Assembly (NCBI GenBank): GCA_964017195.1
Contig: OZ024891.1
Coordinates: 8,491,682 to 8,555,681 of the forward strand
Length of the DNA: 64,000 nt
Source: Siderastrea radians
Lineage: Eukaryota; Cnidaria; Anthozoa; Scleractinia; Rhizangiidae
Direction: 5' to 3'
Position 1 is the first letter of the stretch; each line of letters starts with the position of its first letter. Of this stretch, positions 1 through 12,956 are shown piece by piece. The notes beneath the pieces were generated by a model. It made no database searches, was not told the DNA's origin, and saw nothing but the letters and a program-made list of their open reading frames with translations. The position numbers were made by a program, and so were the translations under genes.

Positions 1-2
1 CT

Positions 3-814
3 TTTCACTTGGTGTTTGAAGTAACAGATAGGACCAAGTATGCTCTGGATGCAAATACAAGTAACGACACAGTTTCAGTGAAGGTGAGCTAACATGCAGC
101 GAAAACCGACCAGAAAGGAAGAAGTTTCTTAGTTTTAGTGCAGTTGGCTTCATGTCTTTGTCTGTGTTTTGTTATTTTTATTGGAGAGAAAACAGTGCCA
201 GAAGGTAGAACCAAAATTTTGTTTAAGAGATTTTTTAAAAACTAATATCATAAATGAACTTTATCCAAAACTTTCGATCTAAAGCCGTCTATTTGTGACG
301 CCATATGTCAAGAAACTAAAATTTCTCTGACAATGTCAGCGATTTGAGTTATTGACTTTAAAAGGCCATTTCCTGACGTCGTGGTAATCACGACGCAATT
401 CTACGTCATGTGATGCTACCTCTTGAAACTACCAAGGCAGTCGTCACTGAACTTCATGCCGTATTCAAGATCCATTGCGACCATGCGTAACTTTTACGAG
501 GGTACAAAACAACGCACCTTGAACATGTTACAACATTTAACTCGTTCCAAATGACTAGGTTGCAACATTCAACTCGTTCCAAATGACTGAAACTTGGAAG
601 CCTTGTTTTCTTTCAACAGCTGTTGACAGACGCGACTTCAAATAGCCCTGTGTCTTTTGTGCCCGAACCATTCTTCAACAGTCCTTTCAAAGCGCTGAAG
701 ATATCCAGAAGTGACAAGTGTATTGCCTCCAATAGGAATGGCACTTTGTCACTGAAAACATTTGACCCACTTTTTCCTCATCCAGACACCATATTTGTTA
801 TAACAAAGGCCTAG
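3..814 (+). CDS. 3' end of an unrecognised gene (last two coding exons)
   Basis: Two exons can be joined: 3-83 (27 codons, ending AAG before a GTGAGC donor) and 620-814 (65 codons including the TAG stop, after a ttcaacag acceptor). Both borders are phase 0, so the frame runs through. The visible C-terminus is about 91 residues, rich in Ser, Phe and Pro, with a possible N-glycosylation site (NGT) and no membrane segment near the end. The 5' part lies outside the window. I do not recognise the family. A polyadenylation signal follows about 350 bp downstream, which supports this as a gene end. The exon pairing is well supported by phase; the function is unknown. Confidence 0.55.
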
Positions 815-1158
815 ATTGTTCCTTTTTGAGGAAAAGAGAATTCCATGCTATTTTCAGTTAGCGTAGACTTTAGATGATAAGCCTAACTCCAACATTTTAA
901 AACTGAGATCAAAGAATACGACATTATGCTCCGATTATGAGAATCTTACTTACCCTTTCACACCTCTTTTTAAAGAAAACCACATTTAACTGTTTCTTTT
1001 TTAAGTTTTCTCTTGTATTTTAGTTTTAATTGAGTTTACGTAAAAAATACGAAGAACTTTCATTGCGTATTACACAGCAGACAACAGATCGACGTTTAGC
1101 GTTTGCCGTAGAACGCGATGCTTAATGTCTGTTTCGCTATGTAAAGCAAATCCTAACC

Positions 1159-1164
1159 AATAAA
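1159..1164 (+). promoter_or_regulatory. Candidate polyadenylation signal of the left-edge gene
   Basis: A canonical AATAAA lies about 350 bp after the stop at 814, on the same strand. It is plausible as the 3' UTR end, but such hexamers are common by chance in AT-rich DNA. Confidence 0.3.
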
Positions 1165-1982
1165 AATCCTTTATTGAGAATCATTCTTATAAAACCCTAT
1201 CGCTTCCCATTTTTCCTCTTGACAATAATATATCCCTCCCGCCAAAGTAGCTAATCTTTAAAAAGTAGACTCAAGGTATATTGTTCAAAGTTTGCGCTAA
1301 TTCGCAAATATAGCAACTTAATACACTGTTTACGAAAACTCGACAAACAAGCCTTAAACTTGCCTTTAACTGCGAAATTAGTCTATGACATTGACTTGAT
1401 ATTTGTCAGCTTTTTTATTTTTTTTAAGAAACAACAAAATAAAAAAAAAACAGAACGTTTAGTATCCTCCATGAGGTTTACATAAGTAAAGTTTGTAGCA
1501 GACTGTAGAATTTAAAATAAGCGGTATTGCCAAATGAATAAAGACATGGTTGCAAAATTAATATTTGTTTTAGTCAATATAGTAAACGGTGTTTAAAATT
1601 GTTGTGAAAAGATCTCTTGGAATTGTTTCCCCTCCCTTTTAGCATGTGTAGACCCAAGTAGTTTTCATGCCAGGCAAAATAGTCGTAGTATTTCCTTTCC
1701 CTCTTTTCTTTATTTCTCTACTTGCATTTCCCTCACTTTTATTTTTTCGATGCGTGGAATGTCTGATGGCTGCCTTCCTTAAAGGGGAAGAGGCAAAGCG
1801 GAGTATTTTTTTTCAAATTAAAATTGTCTAATGATACCATTCGCAGTGATCATGACTGTAGCCAAACGTTGCTTTACCATGCGTTCTTCTCAATGACTTT
1901 CATCTATCAATTGCTGCCAGTTCAATCCATTTTGATGTCTTTCGGATCTTACAAGAACCTATTTATTCATATTCCAACGTGA

Positions 1983-2257
1983 GAATAGCCCATTCACCAG
2001 TTTCAAGTTCACCGAGACCGCTTGATAAAAATAAAAAAGGCGCATTTTTACATGCTTACTCTCAATCTGAAGTAAGATATTCACAAATAACAGTGAGAAG
2101 ATGAACTATTCACAGCTCTGTGTATTGTTCTATTTTAGAATTCAGTACTTTCCTGCTGGTAGTTGTGCATATTTTACTTCAGATTGAGACAAGAAATGCG
2201 TCTTAGGTAATTTTATTCACCGGACTTAATTGGTGAACTCAAAACTGGCCTATTGTC
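1983..2257. repeat. Imperfect inverted-repeat (MITE-like) element
   Basis: Outer arms at 1983-2013 and 2232-2257 are partly complementary. Inner arms at 2042-2080 and 2169-2200 pair better, sharing CTCAATCTGAAGTAA and its complement. The whole could fold into one long interrupted hairpin of about 275 bp. It has no coding capacity and looks like an old non-autonomous DNA element. Confidence 0.45.
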
Positions 2258-3062
2258 ATAATCATAGCAACATTGGCGGCTCAAGTGGTGGCGGGTGCCT
2301 GAGGTGAAAAAAGAAATGAGGGAAAGAGGTCGTAGTGAAAATGTTTCAGAATTTGAAGAAATTTCGGCTCTAGGACTTTGTTATTCGCTAAACGAGGAAC
2401 GTAGGCAGGGGCCTACTAATTTAAGGAAACGAAATCCCATTTTCACACCCTAAATTAACGGAAAGGAGAATGCTTAGCAGTTTGCATTGTGTGCTGCAAA
2501 AGAAAGTGCGATAAGTTATTTTTTATAAGTTTCAGTTTCTTAGACTAATTATAATGTCGCAGTAAAGTTGCTTTTTATTTCTATCAGGGTCTTAATTTCT
2601 TCTTTTCAAACCGTTAAGCTCTTCCACGACGTTTTTATTTATTCATAATTTACTCCCAGGCTTAACATTAACACTAAAAGCATACAATAAATTATCACTG
2701 ACACACAAGACGTGATTACCCTAGATTCGAATCAAACATTGACAAACGATTTTACGAGAAGAAACCGATTTTGAGGATCTCTACACTTGTGAAATAGCAG
2801 AAAAATACAAAAATAAGTATTTACATTGAACTTTTCTTTCTTGCATATTAAGCAGTCTCGAGCCAGTCTGCTTTGCTGTTAATGTACTGCCACCTGCAAG
2901 ACTTCATTGACCAGAAGGCTTTAACGTCACTAAGTACACTTAGCGGTTTGTGCAACTTGAAACCATTTTCTTTGTTTCCATGACAATACGTCAAGGTGAG
3001 TACTGACCTATTCCATCATAAGCAGTGTCGACCTATACTGTACAGGGGAAAAACTCTCTCAA

Positions 3063-6000
3063 ATGGCAGACACGAGATCAGTGCATTTCTCGCCCATTAT
3101 AGAGGAAGTTTCGGACGAAACGTCAATAGTGAGCTCCGACGTCGGCTTATTCCCCGAAGGAATGAATTTCGAGGATGCATATATGTCGAAGAGTGTCGAA
3201 AGAGTGCGAAAAGTGCGAAAAAGTGCGAAAAAATATCGCCTTCCAAGTGATCAAGACAATGAAGCAAGGGCGCCTCGAACGCGAAAGATAGCACTGCTAT
3301 CGATGAGTTTTATCATTCTGCTTGCAATTGGTGTTGGAGTTGCCATTTATCTCATCACGCGAGAGCTTGACAACAAAGAAGGGCACTTTCATAGTGGAAG
3401 TCTGGGTGACACCAGAATCCCAATGGAAAACGCATCACGTTTGGTCATCGTGAGTACCACAAATTACTCTTCGGGTAGGTTTTTTTCGTACCTTTTTCTC
3501 CACTGGCATGTGTAATCTTTACATGAAGAGAATTTCATATCTTTTTTTCTTGTTATTGTTACTAAGTGCAATAGCACGTAGCTTCCATTTTACTTAAAAA
3601 CGTCTTATATAAAAGATAAACGTTACTTTTTCATCAGCAAAGTTTTAGTTTCTATAACTATTTCATCGAAAAGGAGAAATATACACAATGTTTGGCTAGT
3701 TTTGCACGCTTTTCAAAAAGTCACTAGGTATTTTATTACTATTGATTCGGTTCTTCAAACAATAAAGGGGCTCAGGATTAAAACGGGGATTCATGGGATA
3801 TAGAATAACTAAATTATGCTAGGAAAAAATCAGTTCTAAATTAAAAGCTGCAGTCTAAACCTTACAGTGTAGTTGTTTTTCGGTTCTAAAAAAAAATCCC
3901 TTTCTTGGCATTGCACCTTTATGTATCATTTGACAAGCTTTGGTTTTTCAATGACGCATTGGAGAATTGAACTTTAACAACAAATGACTAGTAAAATTGA
4001 AAACTACCGAAATGAACACGATGAACATAAAAAGAACCCGAATGTCAATGTGAGGTGTATATTGTCTAGATAATGTAGTTTCTATTTGATGATCAAGAAT
4101 GAAGATATCTTGATGCACTAGACTAAGATTTCGTTGGTTTTGGAATAGCGGTTTCTCTCTCGAAGCAATTCTTAGCTAAGTTCGAAATAAAAACTTTGGC
4201 CAGCTAAGTTGAAGTGGTTTTGCTAACCACTGATATATCGATATTTAGTTTAGGCAGGCAAATACCACGGAAAAGCACCTGCTCGACATAATTAATGGAC
4301 CCTTAAGACATTTAACACCTGCATAAATTCCTCTAAATTCCTCGAAGATGTTTCGACACATTCTTTACCACGTATGACAAACATTATTTGGTTCCTGTCG
4401 GTAAACTAAGCAGTGATATGAAAGGCCGGGATAACTTACAGTCATCGTTCATGACAATTCTATAAGGTTTAAAATGTTCAGCTGAGATTAAACAATTAAT
4501 TAAACAAATGATCCAAACATTGCTTCTCCTTTTAAATTTCCAAACGCGGTGTGAGACGAATCTTTCTCCTTTTTGAGAAGGGAACGAGACTTTTTAGGTG
4601 AATTGGCTAGTTTTTCCTAGCAACCTAGTGTCATTTTTTTTTAATACGATGTTTTCATTATGGTATGGACATGAGTTTATGGTTATCCCTTTTGGTGTTC
4701 TAATGAGTAGTTTGTATTTATCTCTCTTAGAAGCCAATACAGAAACAATTTCCATCTATTCAGTGATGGCAACAGTTTCTCCTCCAAACCAAACAAGGTT
4801 GTTTACAAGAGTGACCGTTTACGGGCCATCAACAACGAGCTTTGTATCACGAAAATACAACTTAACTGACACTTCGACTTTCTCGTCCCAAGGGCCAGAA
4901 AGTTCAGAAAAAGCAGCATCGCTTTCGTTATTAACAGGTGACACCATTACTTTGCTTAAAGTATCAGCATCCGCAAGCTTCCGGTCCCCTGAAACGGATA
5001 AACCAATTGCTTGGACAACTCATGGGTTCTACAGCGTTGGGTTTGCAGAAAGTTCGGCATCTACTGCATTCCAGAGTACCATTGCTCCTTCTGGGCCTTT
5101 TAGCGACAGCGGAGCGAAGACGTCCATCCCCTCACCAGTGGAGAAAGTCCGTTCTGTTGATGCATCGCCCTTGGCATCAACAATAAATGTTCACTCTCAT
5201 GCTGCAACTAGAACTCTGAAGAACGTTGGAACTGTGATAAGAATCTCACCAAATTCTGTTTCAAAGCACACTTTGTCCTCGTCGGAAACTACAGCAAACA
5301 AATGGTCAGATACTGTAGACTCTAATTCAGCAAGAGGAAACTCTCAGCGGGTAACGAAACAAAGTTGGCAGACTCGGTTTGGTCAGACAATTTTTTCTTC
5401 TGTGGCAGCTTCCAAGTCAGGATCCTATTCAGGCAATTCAGAGAAATTGGTCGAGCTACAAACAGCAAGTATGACTATGAAACAAGAGATGGAAACTATA
5501 AGTGATTTGACAACAAGGAGCCTAGATACCAGTTTGTCAGTCAAGCATTCGGATTCAGCCCTTTTCTTCAAAACGTTCACCGAAAGCGTAATGAGAAGCA
5601 GTTTTGATGAAAAGTGGGCGACCTCCAGGCCATCTTCGTCGAGCTACATTGTTACCAGCCACAGAATGATATCTTCAAACACGAATTTATCTTTTTGGCC
5701 ACAATGGACGACTTGGACGCAGCAAATCTCCTCGTCTCCAGACATAGCAACCACAGGTTCAATGCCGATCGTCTTTTTGTTGAAGTTAACTTCCAAAACA
5801 GGTACCTCTGTCAGTTCGAAGTTTTTGGTGAAAGAAACTAAAACCAGTCGTTCGCCGCTGGCCACTCCACTGCTCTCCGCACAGAGACTGTCGACAACCG
5901 AGTTTGTTGGCCAGTCTGAGAGGCCTTCGAGTACTACTAGCCGAGGTGTGTCTAGTCCTGTAATAACGTCTTCCCCATCGTCACTTTCCAGTCCCAGACA

Positions 6001-8821
6001 GGAATCCAGTACAATAAAAGAAACCCAAGCCATCAAACCCACGATGACCGTTTCAGGAGGCATTTTCCACAGCTTACGTACTACAGTCAGTACTAAGGTT
6101 ACTACTTTAGGACAAAGGGAACCTAGCTCTGTAGTTGTCGTTTATTACAAATCTGTGGTCAGTTCAAATGTCCATACTGGGAACATTGTTGTCCCTCAAT
6201 CGACCTATCTTACAACCTTAACGCAACTGCCAACGCATGATGGTTCATCGGCACTTAATGACGAACCTTTGACTAAAACGTCTCAGAAATACTCTACGTC
6301 GCTGTCATCGACACGTCAGTCACTTGCAAAGGCAAGGCAGCCAAGCAGCACGGGCGCTATATCGCCAACTAACATTCCCTTGTCTGGACCTAGAATGAAT
6401 GCGATCACGCTGAAGCCAAACGAAACTTCGGATACTCTCTCGCTGCTTTCGCCATCCAACACCTTAGGAAAGCTAGAGACTGTTACCTGTAAGGCAACTA
6501 AAAGAAACACCCATTCATCCCCTTTCCAGTCTAACGGTGCAAGCTACAGATCAACTTTCGATTCCAAACCGACTTTGAGAAGAATGGCATCCTTTTCAAA
6601 TGTTGAGTCGGCGTCTACGTCTGTCCTGGCGTTTCCTATCGTCACTTCTTCCTTTGAGCACCTAATGTTATCAGAAAGCATCAATGAAATTATTTCGCTA
6701 TCCAAAATTTCTCCGGTTTCTATAAAGAAACTCTCGTCAGTATTTGCGTACACATTGCACAGAGGAGCCAGCGATACGCTAATGCGTTATATAACTGCAT
6801 CATCTACCACAGCTCTCCTATCTTCTGCGAGATTCTTATCCACTACTGAGTTGACGTCCAGAAAAATGACTTCAAACATGTTCGTTCTCGGACTACACAG
6901 CGCAACGTCTTCCGTTGAGCTTCTGGAGTCAAAGAAAAGCATCCAGGAAAGTCTATTACGTCCTACTGTCACTGCAGAATTCCTGCGCACATCACATGCA
7001 AGCCATAGACTAACAACGTCAACAATTACAGGCATAGCTATCACCACAATCTCACCTGCAACGAGAGCCGCCTCCCTGTCCGAAGGCCTTCTTTCTTCTG
7101 TAAGTGATAACTCTACCAGAGTTTTGAGCAACACAGCACTTTCACCACAGCCTATGACAAACTCAACTGCAAGTGCTAGTCCTGTTACTCATAAAACCTC
7201 CACGTTCCAGGTCACACCTTCAAGAAATGCAGTTCTCAGTAGTGTCAGTTTAGTGGTAACCATTCTCGTGCCAAGTGTGGATCCGACGTTGAACTCTTCG
7301 GCTTCTTTCAAAATCATGGACGGTTCCTTAATCATAAGGAATAAAAACTATCACACGAACCTCTCAAATCCAAACACAACGATGTTCAAAGAGCTTGCCG
7401 AAGAAGTTGAGTCAATAATCATGGAAATCGTTTCCTTAAATACCACTGACATACTGGATGCCGAAGTAACATCTTTTAGGAATGGAAGCGTTATTGCAGA
7501 TTTTTACCTGAGAGTTAGATATGACTCGTCATTGAGTGACCAACAGTACACAAAACTTTTAAGCGATGCAAATGGAACTATGTGGCGCGGATTTTATGCT
7601 ACCAACATCACTGTAACTTTAAGAGCAACCGAGGAAAGTTCATCAAAACCATCGCAAGTTGAAGATAACTCGGGCATATCAAAAGTCGCCGTCATCGCCA
7701 CTTTTACAGTACTTGCTGGGCTGTTAATTGCTGTGGGAAGCTTTGGAGTTTACGTTTGCAAAAAGAAAGGGTTATGCGTCAGAGCAACAGTTAAACCTGC
7801 CGAGTAAGTGAAAGCATACAACTGATCCAATGACATGGGTTATTGTTATTCTCTGTTGCATTTGATTTGACCTTTCTCTTAAAATACATGTTAAACGGTT
7901 GGTCTAAAAAAAATGCTTTCTTTACACCATTAACTGTACTTTAGTTTCAAGAATTTAAAATACGTTCTCGTGTTGTTTCATAATTTGCGTTTCCTGTAAG
8001 CTCCAAAATTCTAGGGTGCATATTTTTACCACTTCGCCAATTCCTTAATACTATATGTGAGTCGAAATGAAGGAGATAAACGGGGATATGGTGTTCTTTG
8101 CAATTTTTCTTTAGGTTTTCGTTTGTCGGGAACTCGTATTTATAGGTTCTTACCGCGAAAAAAGCAAAACAACAAACAAAAGAAAAACAAACAAACAGCA
8201 TTAATGGCAAGGCCGTTACAAGAACATTGCTCTCGTCGTCGTCGTCGTCATTGTTGTTGTTGTTGTTGTTGAAATATACTGACGGATCGAATCCATTTCT
8301 TTAATAAACCATTTCTATAACAATGGGGTTTGACAATTTCGGTAAGCTGGTTTTAAATAAGCGGTTGTGTATAGCCATGCGATTTCAGACTTACTAAACT
8401 TTTCTTGTTTATCGTGAATTTTAGCTCTCCCATTCCTCGATCGGAGCTTGAAAAGATTCAGCCAGTTCGTCGGGGTACTTGGGTCATGAATGATGAACCT
8501 TTCCTATCAGTTGATGTCCCTACTGATCCTAACTACAGTAGCAGTTCCTTCTACGAAACGTTAAGCTTGAGAGTTCTGGAGCGGATAGATACGGCAGCGG
8601 ACGAGAGCCTTGACCCAGATTTACTGCGGGAGTCTATGAGGAGTCCCTTTGAACCAGAACGCACAAACAACCGGGCAGTATACCAGTCAAAAGTCGGGAT
8701 TGCTAATCCTTCTACTTCAAGAAGCATTTCAGATTCAAGTATTGACAATGTTGACCGTCCAATCAGTGGATCGTCAAGGACCACTTATTTGAACATGGCG
8801 TCGAATTCCAGCACATTGTGA
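3063..8821 (+). CDS. Mucin-like membrane protein with SEA domain and two membrane segments
   Basis: Three exons, 3063-3474, 4731-7803 and 8425-8821, join in phase (phase 1, then phase 2) to encode about 1,293 residues. The N-terminus has no signal peptide. About 75 charged residues ending in RTRK precede a hydrophobic segment at residues 76-98, which should act as a signal anchor. Residues 138 to about 970 are Ser/Thr-rich with many NxS/T sites, a mucin-like stalk. Residues about 975-1105 look like a SEA domain, with Asn-rich start, an amphipathic helix, then NGSVIA, which resembles the G-SVVV autoproteolysis motif of SEA mucins. A second membrane helix at about 1122-1145 is followed by basic residues (CKKK) and a cytoplasmic tail of about 145 residues that includes the last exon. 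Likely role: epithelial surface glycoprotein. No exact orthologue is recognised. The ATG inside intron 1 at 4598 is not the start, because the tctctcttag acceptor at 4730 matches the phase of exon 1. Intron 1 (3475-4730) and intron 2 (7804-8424) contain nothing else identifiable apart from a (GTC/GTT)n run in intron 2. Confidence 0.8.
7237..7610 (+). other. SEA-like domain of the mucin gene
   Basis: This part of exon 2 encodes a folded stretch in an otherwise Ser/Thr-rich protein. It has beta-strand (SLVVTILVPS), Asn-rich loop, helix (FKELAEEVESIIMEIV), strand after NGSVIA (DFYLRVRY), and ends just before the second membrane segment. SEA domains sit in this juxtamembrane position in membrane mucins and can self-cleave at G-S. 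Cleavage here is inferred from the motif only. Confidence 0.6.
8233..8271 (+). repeat. (GTC)n/(GTT)n trinucleotide microsatellite
   Basis: About six GTC units run directly into about seven GTT units inside intron 2 of the mucin gene. Confidence 0.85.
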
Positions 8822-9126
8822 GAAGATGATCATGAGCGCTAAGGGGTGACCAAAAAAAACTAAAATAATTGTACATATGTACATATTGCTTTTAAGTTTG
8901 ACTATATATACGTCACTGTAAAGTTTTGGTTATCGTTGCATTTCTGGCGGGAAACGTTTCAGGGTACTGAATTTTTAGAGTTGGGCAGTATGTCAACTAT
9001 ATGTACCAAATAAGTTATTCTTTAGGTATGTGAAGGAAAAAATGAGCGTTAAAGATGTATATGGCAGGTGAACACATTCAAGTGGCCAACTTATTGGATT
9101 ATAAATTTCATTTCCGTTGAGGTGAG

Positions 9127-9330
9127 CCTCGTTTAAGGCAGTGCGTCACATTTTGAGCCTTTGGACCACTCAAGAGAAAACTACTGAGCAGTACTTTCCT
9201 GTAGTGTCGAAGAACAAGGTGGGTTCTACCTTTTGAGGCTGAGGAGAAACGCTGTAACCATTCAAATGAAAGCTACTAAGCAGTACTTCCCAGTACTTAT
9301 CAGTATATTTCTATCATTTTCCTGGTACGG
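9127..9330. repeat. Degenerate dispersed repeat with internal CAGTACTT units
   Basis: Two related blocks contain AAACTACTGAGCAGTACTT and AAGCTACTAAGCAGTACTT, separated by about 100 bp, followed by further AGTACTT fragments. This looks like a decayed interspersed repeat. Its class cannot be told from one copy. Confidence 0.35.
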
Positions 9331-10300
9331 CTCATTATGCTGTGCAAGTTTGTTCTAATTTAAGTTTTGAGTCTGATTACTAAAGCTTAACCATTTAGTT
9401 ATAGTACAGTGAGCAGTACCTACCGTTAGACAATACTGTGATATGAAATATATCCCAGTCTTGCCAGCCACTCCGTACACTGCCTAAAAAGATAATTCTA
9501 GACATTTTGATCTGCTGTGTTATATGTTTGTGTCATGCAGAAAACGGTGAAAAGAATTAATTGAACTTGAATCAAGCGTACAGATGAAGAACGCCCTTTT
9601 ACGTTTGTTATCTTCGTAGGACACTAACGTTAAGCACACAAACTTCAATTATTATTATTAATAATGGCAATGAATGAAATAAAAGGACTACCTACGTAAT
9701 ACGGCTTTCTTTCGAAATTAACCATTTTATCTCAGATCCTCTTTCCTAAATTATAAGCTTGAGGCCTTGAGCCAAATGGTTTATGCCTTTTGATCCTTTA
9801 GTTTTAATACAATCTTAATCAGGCAATTAAGATGGTAAACGTTTCAATGACATGATTGAATCTGGTGCAACGTAACATTTTTATCAGCGTGTCACTTGAA
9901 AAAATTCCAGACACGAGTCTCCCTTTTACGGTAACTTTTGATGCGATTTTCGGTTGACAAGAGAGGATCAGTCTATTGGCACCTTAAGGTTGTCATGGAA
10001 ACGTAAGAAAGACGTTTTTCTACCGGTGATAACCTTCTTCTTGAGTTTGTATAAACAGTGCCAGATGCATACAACAAACGTGTATGGGAAATGCAAAGTG
10101 CAGGAGCCCAGCGAAATGATGGGGAAAATGTATTATATAAGTCCATTTGGGTAAATTGCTTATTCTCCTTATGTATTTTATCCATTTTGGGTAAAAAATA
10201 TTAGCCTGTGAGTAGGCTCCTCAGCGTGGAATTAAGCGTGCAAGAAAAATCGGAGGGATTCTCAAGGCTCTGTTCGCTCAGTTTTTTTTCTTGTGCTCTA

Positions 10301-10506
10301 TCTATGTAACAAGCCCTGATATAAAAATACATATTCTCCTTACTGTTCTCCATGCATTTCGTATGGAACTGGTAAGGAGAATTTATCCAAATATCAAGAC
10401 ATCTTAGCCTTGGTGATCACGTTCTTTATTCTCTTCATTTGAACAGGTAGTGATAATGTAAAGAGAAATTTCATGTTGGTCACTGTTATAGGGCTTAAAG
10501 GGTTAA
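10301..10506 (+). repeat. MITE-like element, copy 1
   Basis: The element ends in GGGCTTAAAGGGTTAA. It matches, in the opposite orientation, the copy at 28958-29170 across the whole length, sharing CATATTCTCCTTACTGTTCT and the TGATCAC-containing centre. The terminal sequences are inverted repeats of the type CCCTTTAAGCCCT. There is no coding capacity. Confidence 0.6.
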
Positions 10507-11300
10507 AAGAAACTGTTCACTTTTTGGACAAACTGCCTTCAACATGAGAGAGGAGTTAGCAATGCAATTTGCAGCGGGGCCGGTTCGCGTTGAGCTCACA
10601 AAATTGATTCGTCTCCCCACCGCTAAAATTCGTGCCATCTGAGGTAAGATGACGGCTATTCTAAATTTGGTAAAGCATTTCAAAATCTTGATTAAAAAAT
10701 GAAATTAAAAAAAAATCATCAAAAAATAAATTCCACACTTGTTAAATGCAATTGTTAATTAAGGAGTGAATCTTTGGTGGAACGAAGCGTTTTCTACGGG
10801 AAGAAAGAAGGCTTATTAAACGTTTCCTTCATGATTCTGTGTTTCGCGCCCACCTCAAGAACATTCAATTTATTTTGGGCGTTATGCAGAGGGATAATAG
10901 GGACGTGTTGCTCTACAGTTGGCTACCACATGCCAAATATCATCCTTTCGTACTTGTTAATTATTTTTTAATAAACTAATATGGTATCAGTGCTAACAAC
11001 TAGTTGTAAAAAAAAATGAGTTGTTAAGTTTTACTTTATTCACGTAGTTTAATATAAACGCATAATTTTGTCCGTCCTTAGTCCGTGTGCTCCTTGATCA
11101 CTTCTGAGATTGAACGTATTTATGGGAATGCAAGATAATGGAGAAGATATCTCGTTATTCCATGAGGGGGTGAACTGTTTATCCCTTTCGATTTGTTCAT
11201 TTTAGGGAAATAGCTGCCTGTCTTGGCCTGCCGGGCGTGGACCGTGACACTGCTTACTCCGCACACTAAGGAACATCTTCGTAGACTCGGAAAATAAGGC

Positions 11301-11437
11301 TTTACCTCGGAGTAAGAACCTGTAAAACTCACGGATGACGTAAAACAAAGGAAACAAAACATCTTAAACAATACCGTACAGAAAAACAAAAGCTAACAAA
11401 CAAAGTAAATCTTGTCAGGTTCTTACACCGAGGTAAA
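11301..11437. repeat. Inverted repeat / hairpin
   Basis: Arms TTTACCTCGGAGTAAGAACC (11301 onward) and its near-complement (11416-11437) flank about 93 bp. This is probably a small non-autonomous DNA element. Confidence 0.5.
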
Positions 11438-12059
11438 ACCGAAAATAGTTGATGTTGAGTCAATCCCATTATCGTAATCATGCTTTCTGATAAACAGAAA
11501 CAGAAGCAGAAACAGGCGCACTGTACCATTAATGAGAGAGGTTATTGAGGGATTTTGGAATCTGGTAAGGTCTGACAAAATCTGGCCTGTAGGAATTGAA
11601 ACCCTGCCGGAAAACGGAATCCGCACTCTTGAAACGCAACTGTTGAGACGGTAGGGACAAGCTCCTAAGTGAGGAAAAGAGCGCTATAAAAGAAATCGAC
11701 AAGCAGACAGAGCGATGGTCTGCGCTCGCTCGAGAATTTGGTCCGCGAATAACCTAATCCTGCCTAATAAGTGAGCCTGCTCCCCGGCTGTTAAAATTAC
11801 ATCACGCCAAAGCGAGATCCATCTGAAGATTCTCACTGGCCTGGGATGGCGTGAACTGATAAAAACATTTACTTCGTGAAACGTCACGCACACTCAACAA
11901 GACTCACTCATTTCTGGGTTCAGTTGCAAAACTGATTAAAGGAAATGATGATTACTGCAAAATTCATTCGTTTTTCAGGCGAATAACGCGGAATTGAGAG
12001 TTATTTTGTTATTATTTATTTTATTTTTTTTTTCACAGACAGTTTCCCAGTGGATCTGT

Positions 12060-12315
12060 GTTTAAGTCCTGTCAGCACATGTCGATCACGTTTTCCGAAG
12101 ATAGACAGTGAAGACACCGGGAGGACGATTGAGAAAGTAATTTGTCTTAAGCCTGGGGCCGGATTATACAATTAACTTGAAGCGACGTCATTATTAGTTG
12201 ATTACAGAAGCCTTCTTTCCATTGACATCTAAAACCTTGTAAGCCGTGTCCTAATTTATGCGTTTTAATAACTAATACGCATGTTTAAGTCCTGTCAGCA
12301 CATGTCGATCACGTT
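12060..12315. repeat. Exact 33 bp direct repeat pair upstream of the KIAA1549-like gene
   Basis: Positions 12060-12092 and 12283-12315 are identical over 33 bp, beginning GTTTAAGTCCTGTCAGCACA, with a 190 bp spacer. The pair lies 640-900 bp upstream of the start codon at 12957. Confidence 0.8.
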
Positions 12316-12956
12316 GCTCGACCCAAGCCAACTTTGATTTCAACGCATGAAACACAAAGATTCTTGTCAAATTCTGTGCAATCTTTAGTCAGGTGAAATA
12401 CTTTCTAGAAACTGCAAACTGTTCTTCATCGTGTTGTTGCATAAAGTTAGTAGACCATAAATAAGTAATTGTTTTACGTTGCATGGAAACGGAAGGTCAC
12501 TGGCTGTCTAAAAGCTCAGTTCTAAAAGCCAAACATTGCAATGTAAACAACGCAGTGAAAAACATTTGTCGTGATCATTCCGTGACGAGCCTTTCTCGCT
12601 TAATCCTCAATGACTTTTGCAATATTATATATGATTAGAGCATTTTAGCCGCCGAAAGAACTTTTTTTGACGTGTTAATTGCCACAATGCCCGTCTGTCC
12701 CGAGGGCATAAGTTATATGCTAATCAAATATTGATTAGCGTAATCAGATGAATGGCAACGACATGTTGCCAAGGTTATCCTAGTGTTTCTATGGGGCTTC
12801 TGAAAATGCAGTCGACAGAGCGTGATCTCTTGCTCATTTTCTCAATTGCAATGTATTCGATTATTTGCAGATTTGCGCCGTAAACAAGAGACATTACTCA
12901 TGAGACGCCGCTGGAGAGGCAAGCAAAAGCGACGTTCAGAGCACTGACTGTGATAG

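Larger units (their letters stand above)
815..3062. other. Intergenic: 3' UTR of the left gene, then upstream region of the mucin gene
   Basis: No coding exon is supported here. The stretch holds the putative polyadenylation signal and one imperfect hairpin element at 1983-2257. Just upstream of the next start codon, a GTGAGT donor (about 2995) and a ctgtacag acceptor (about 3050) could delimit a tiny 5' UTR intron, but this is weak. The rest is AT-rich sequence in which I see nothing definable. Confidence 0.4.
8822..12956. other. Intergenic region between the two mucin-like genes
   Basis: No exon is supported. The stretch holds the 3' UTR of the SEA mucin gene, dispersed-repeat fragments (about 9127-9330 and 10301-10506), a hairpin at 11301-11437, a 33 bp exact direct repeat (12060-12092 and 12283-12315), and presumably the promoter of the KIAA1549-like gene. 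A small AT-rich palindrome, TAATCAAATATTGATTA, lies at about 12721-12737. The rest shows nothing definable. Confidence 0.4.

Noticed and set aside
4598..4730. In-frame ATG and hydrophobic stretch upstream of the large mucin exon, as an alternative start
   Set aside because: A clean tctctcttag acceptor at 4730 has the phase required by exon 3063-3474, and the stretch before it looks like intron (T-rich).
11120..11893. Minus-strand ORFs of 66-89 residues in the intergenic region
   Set aside because: They overlap one another in different frames, cross a hairpin repeat and show no splice or protein-family support.
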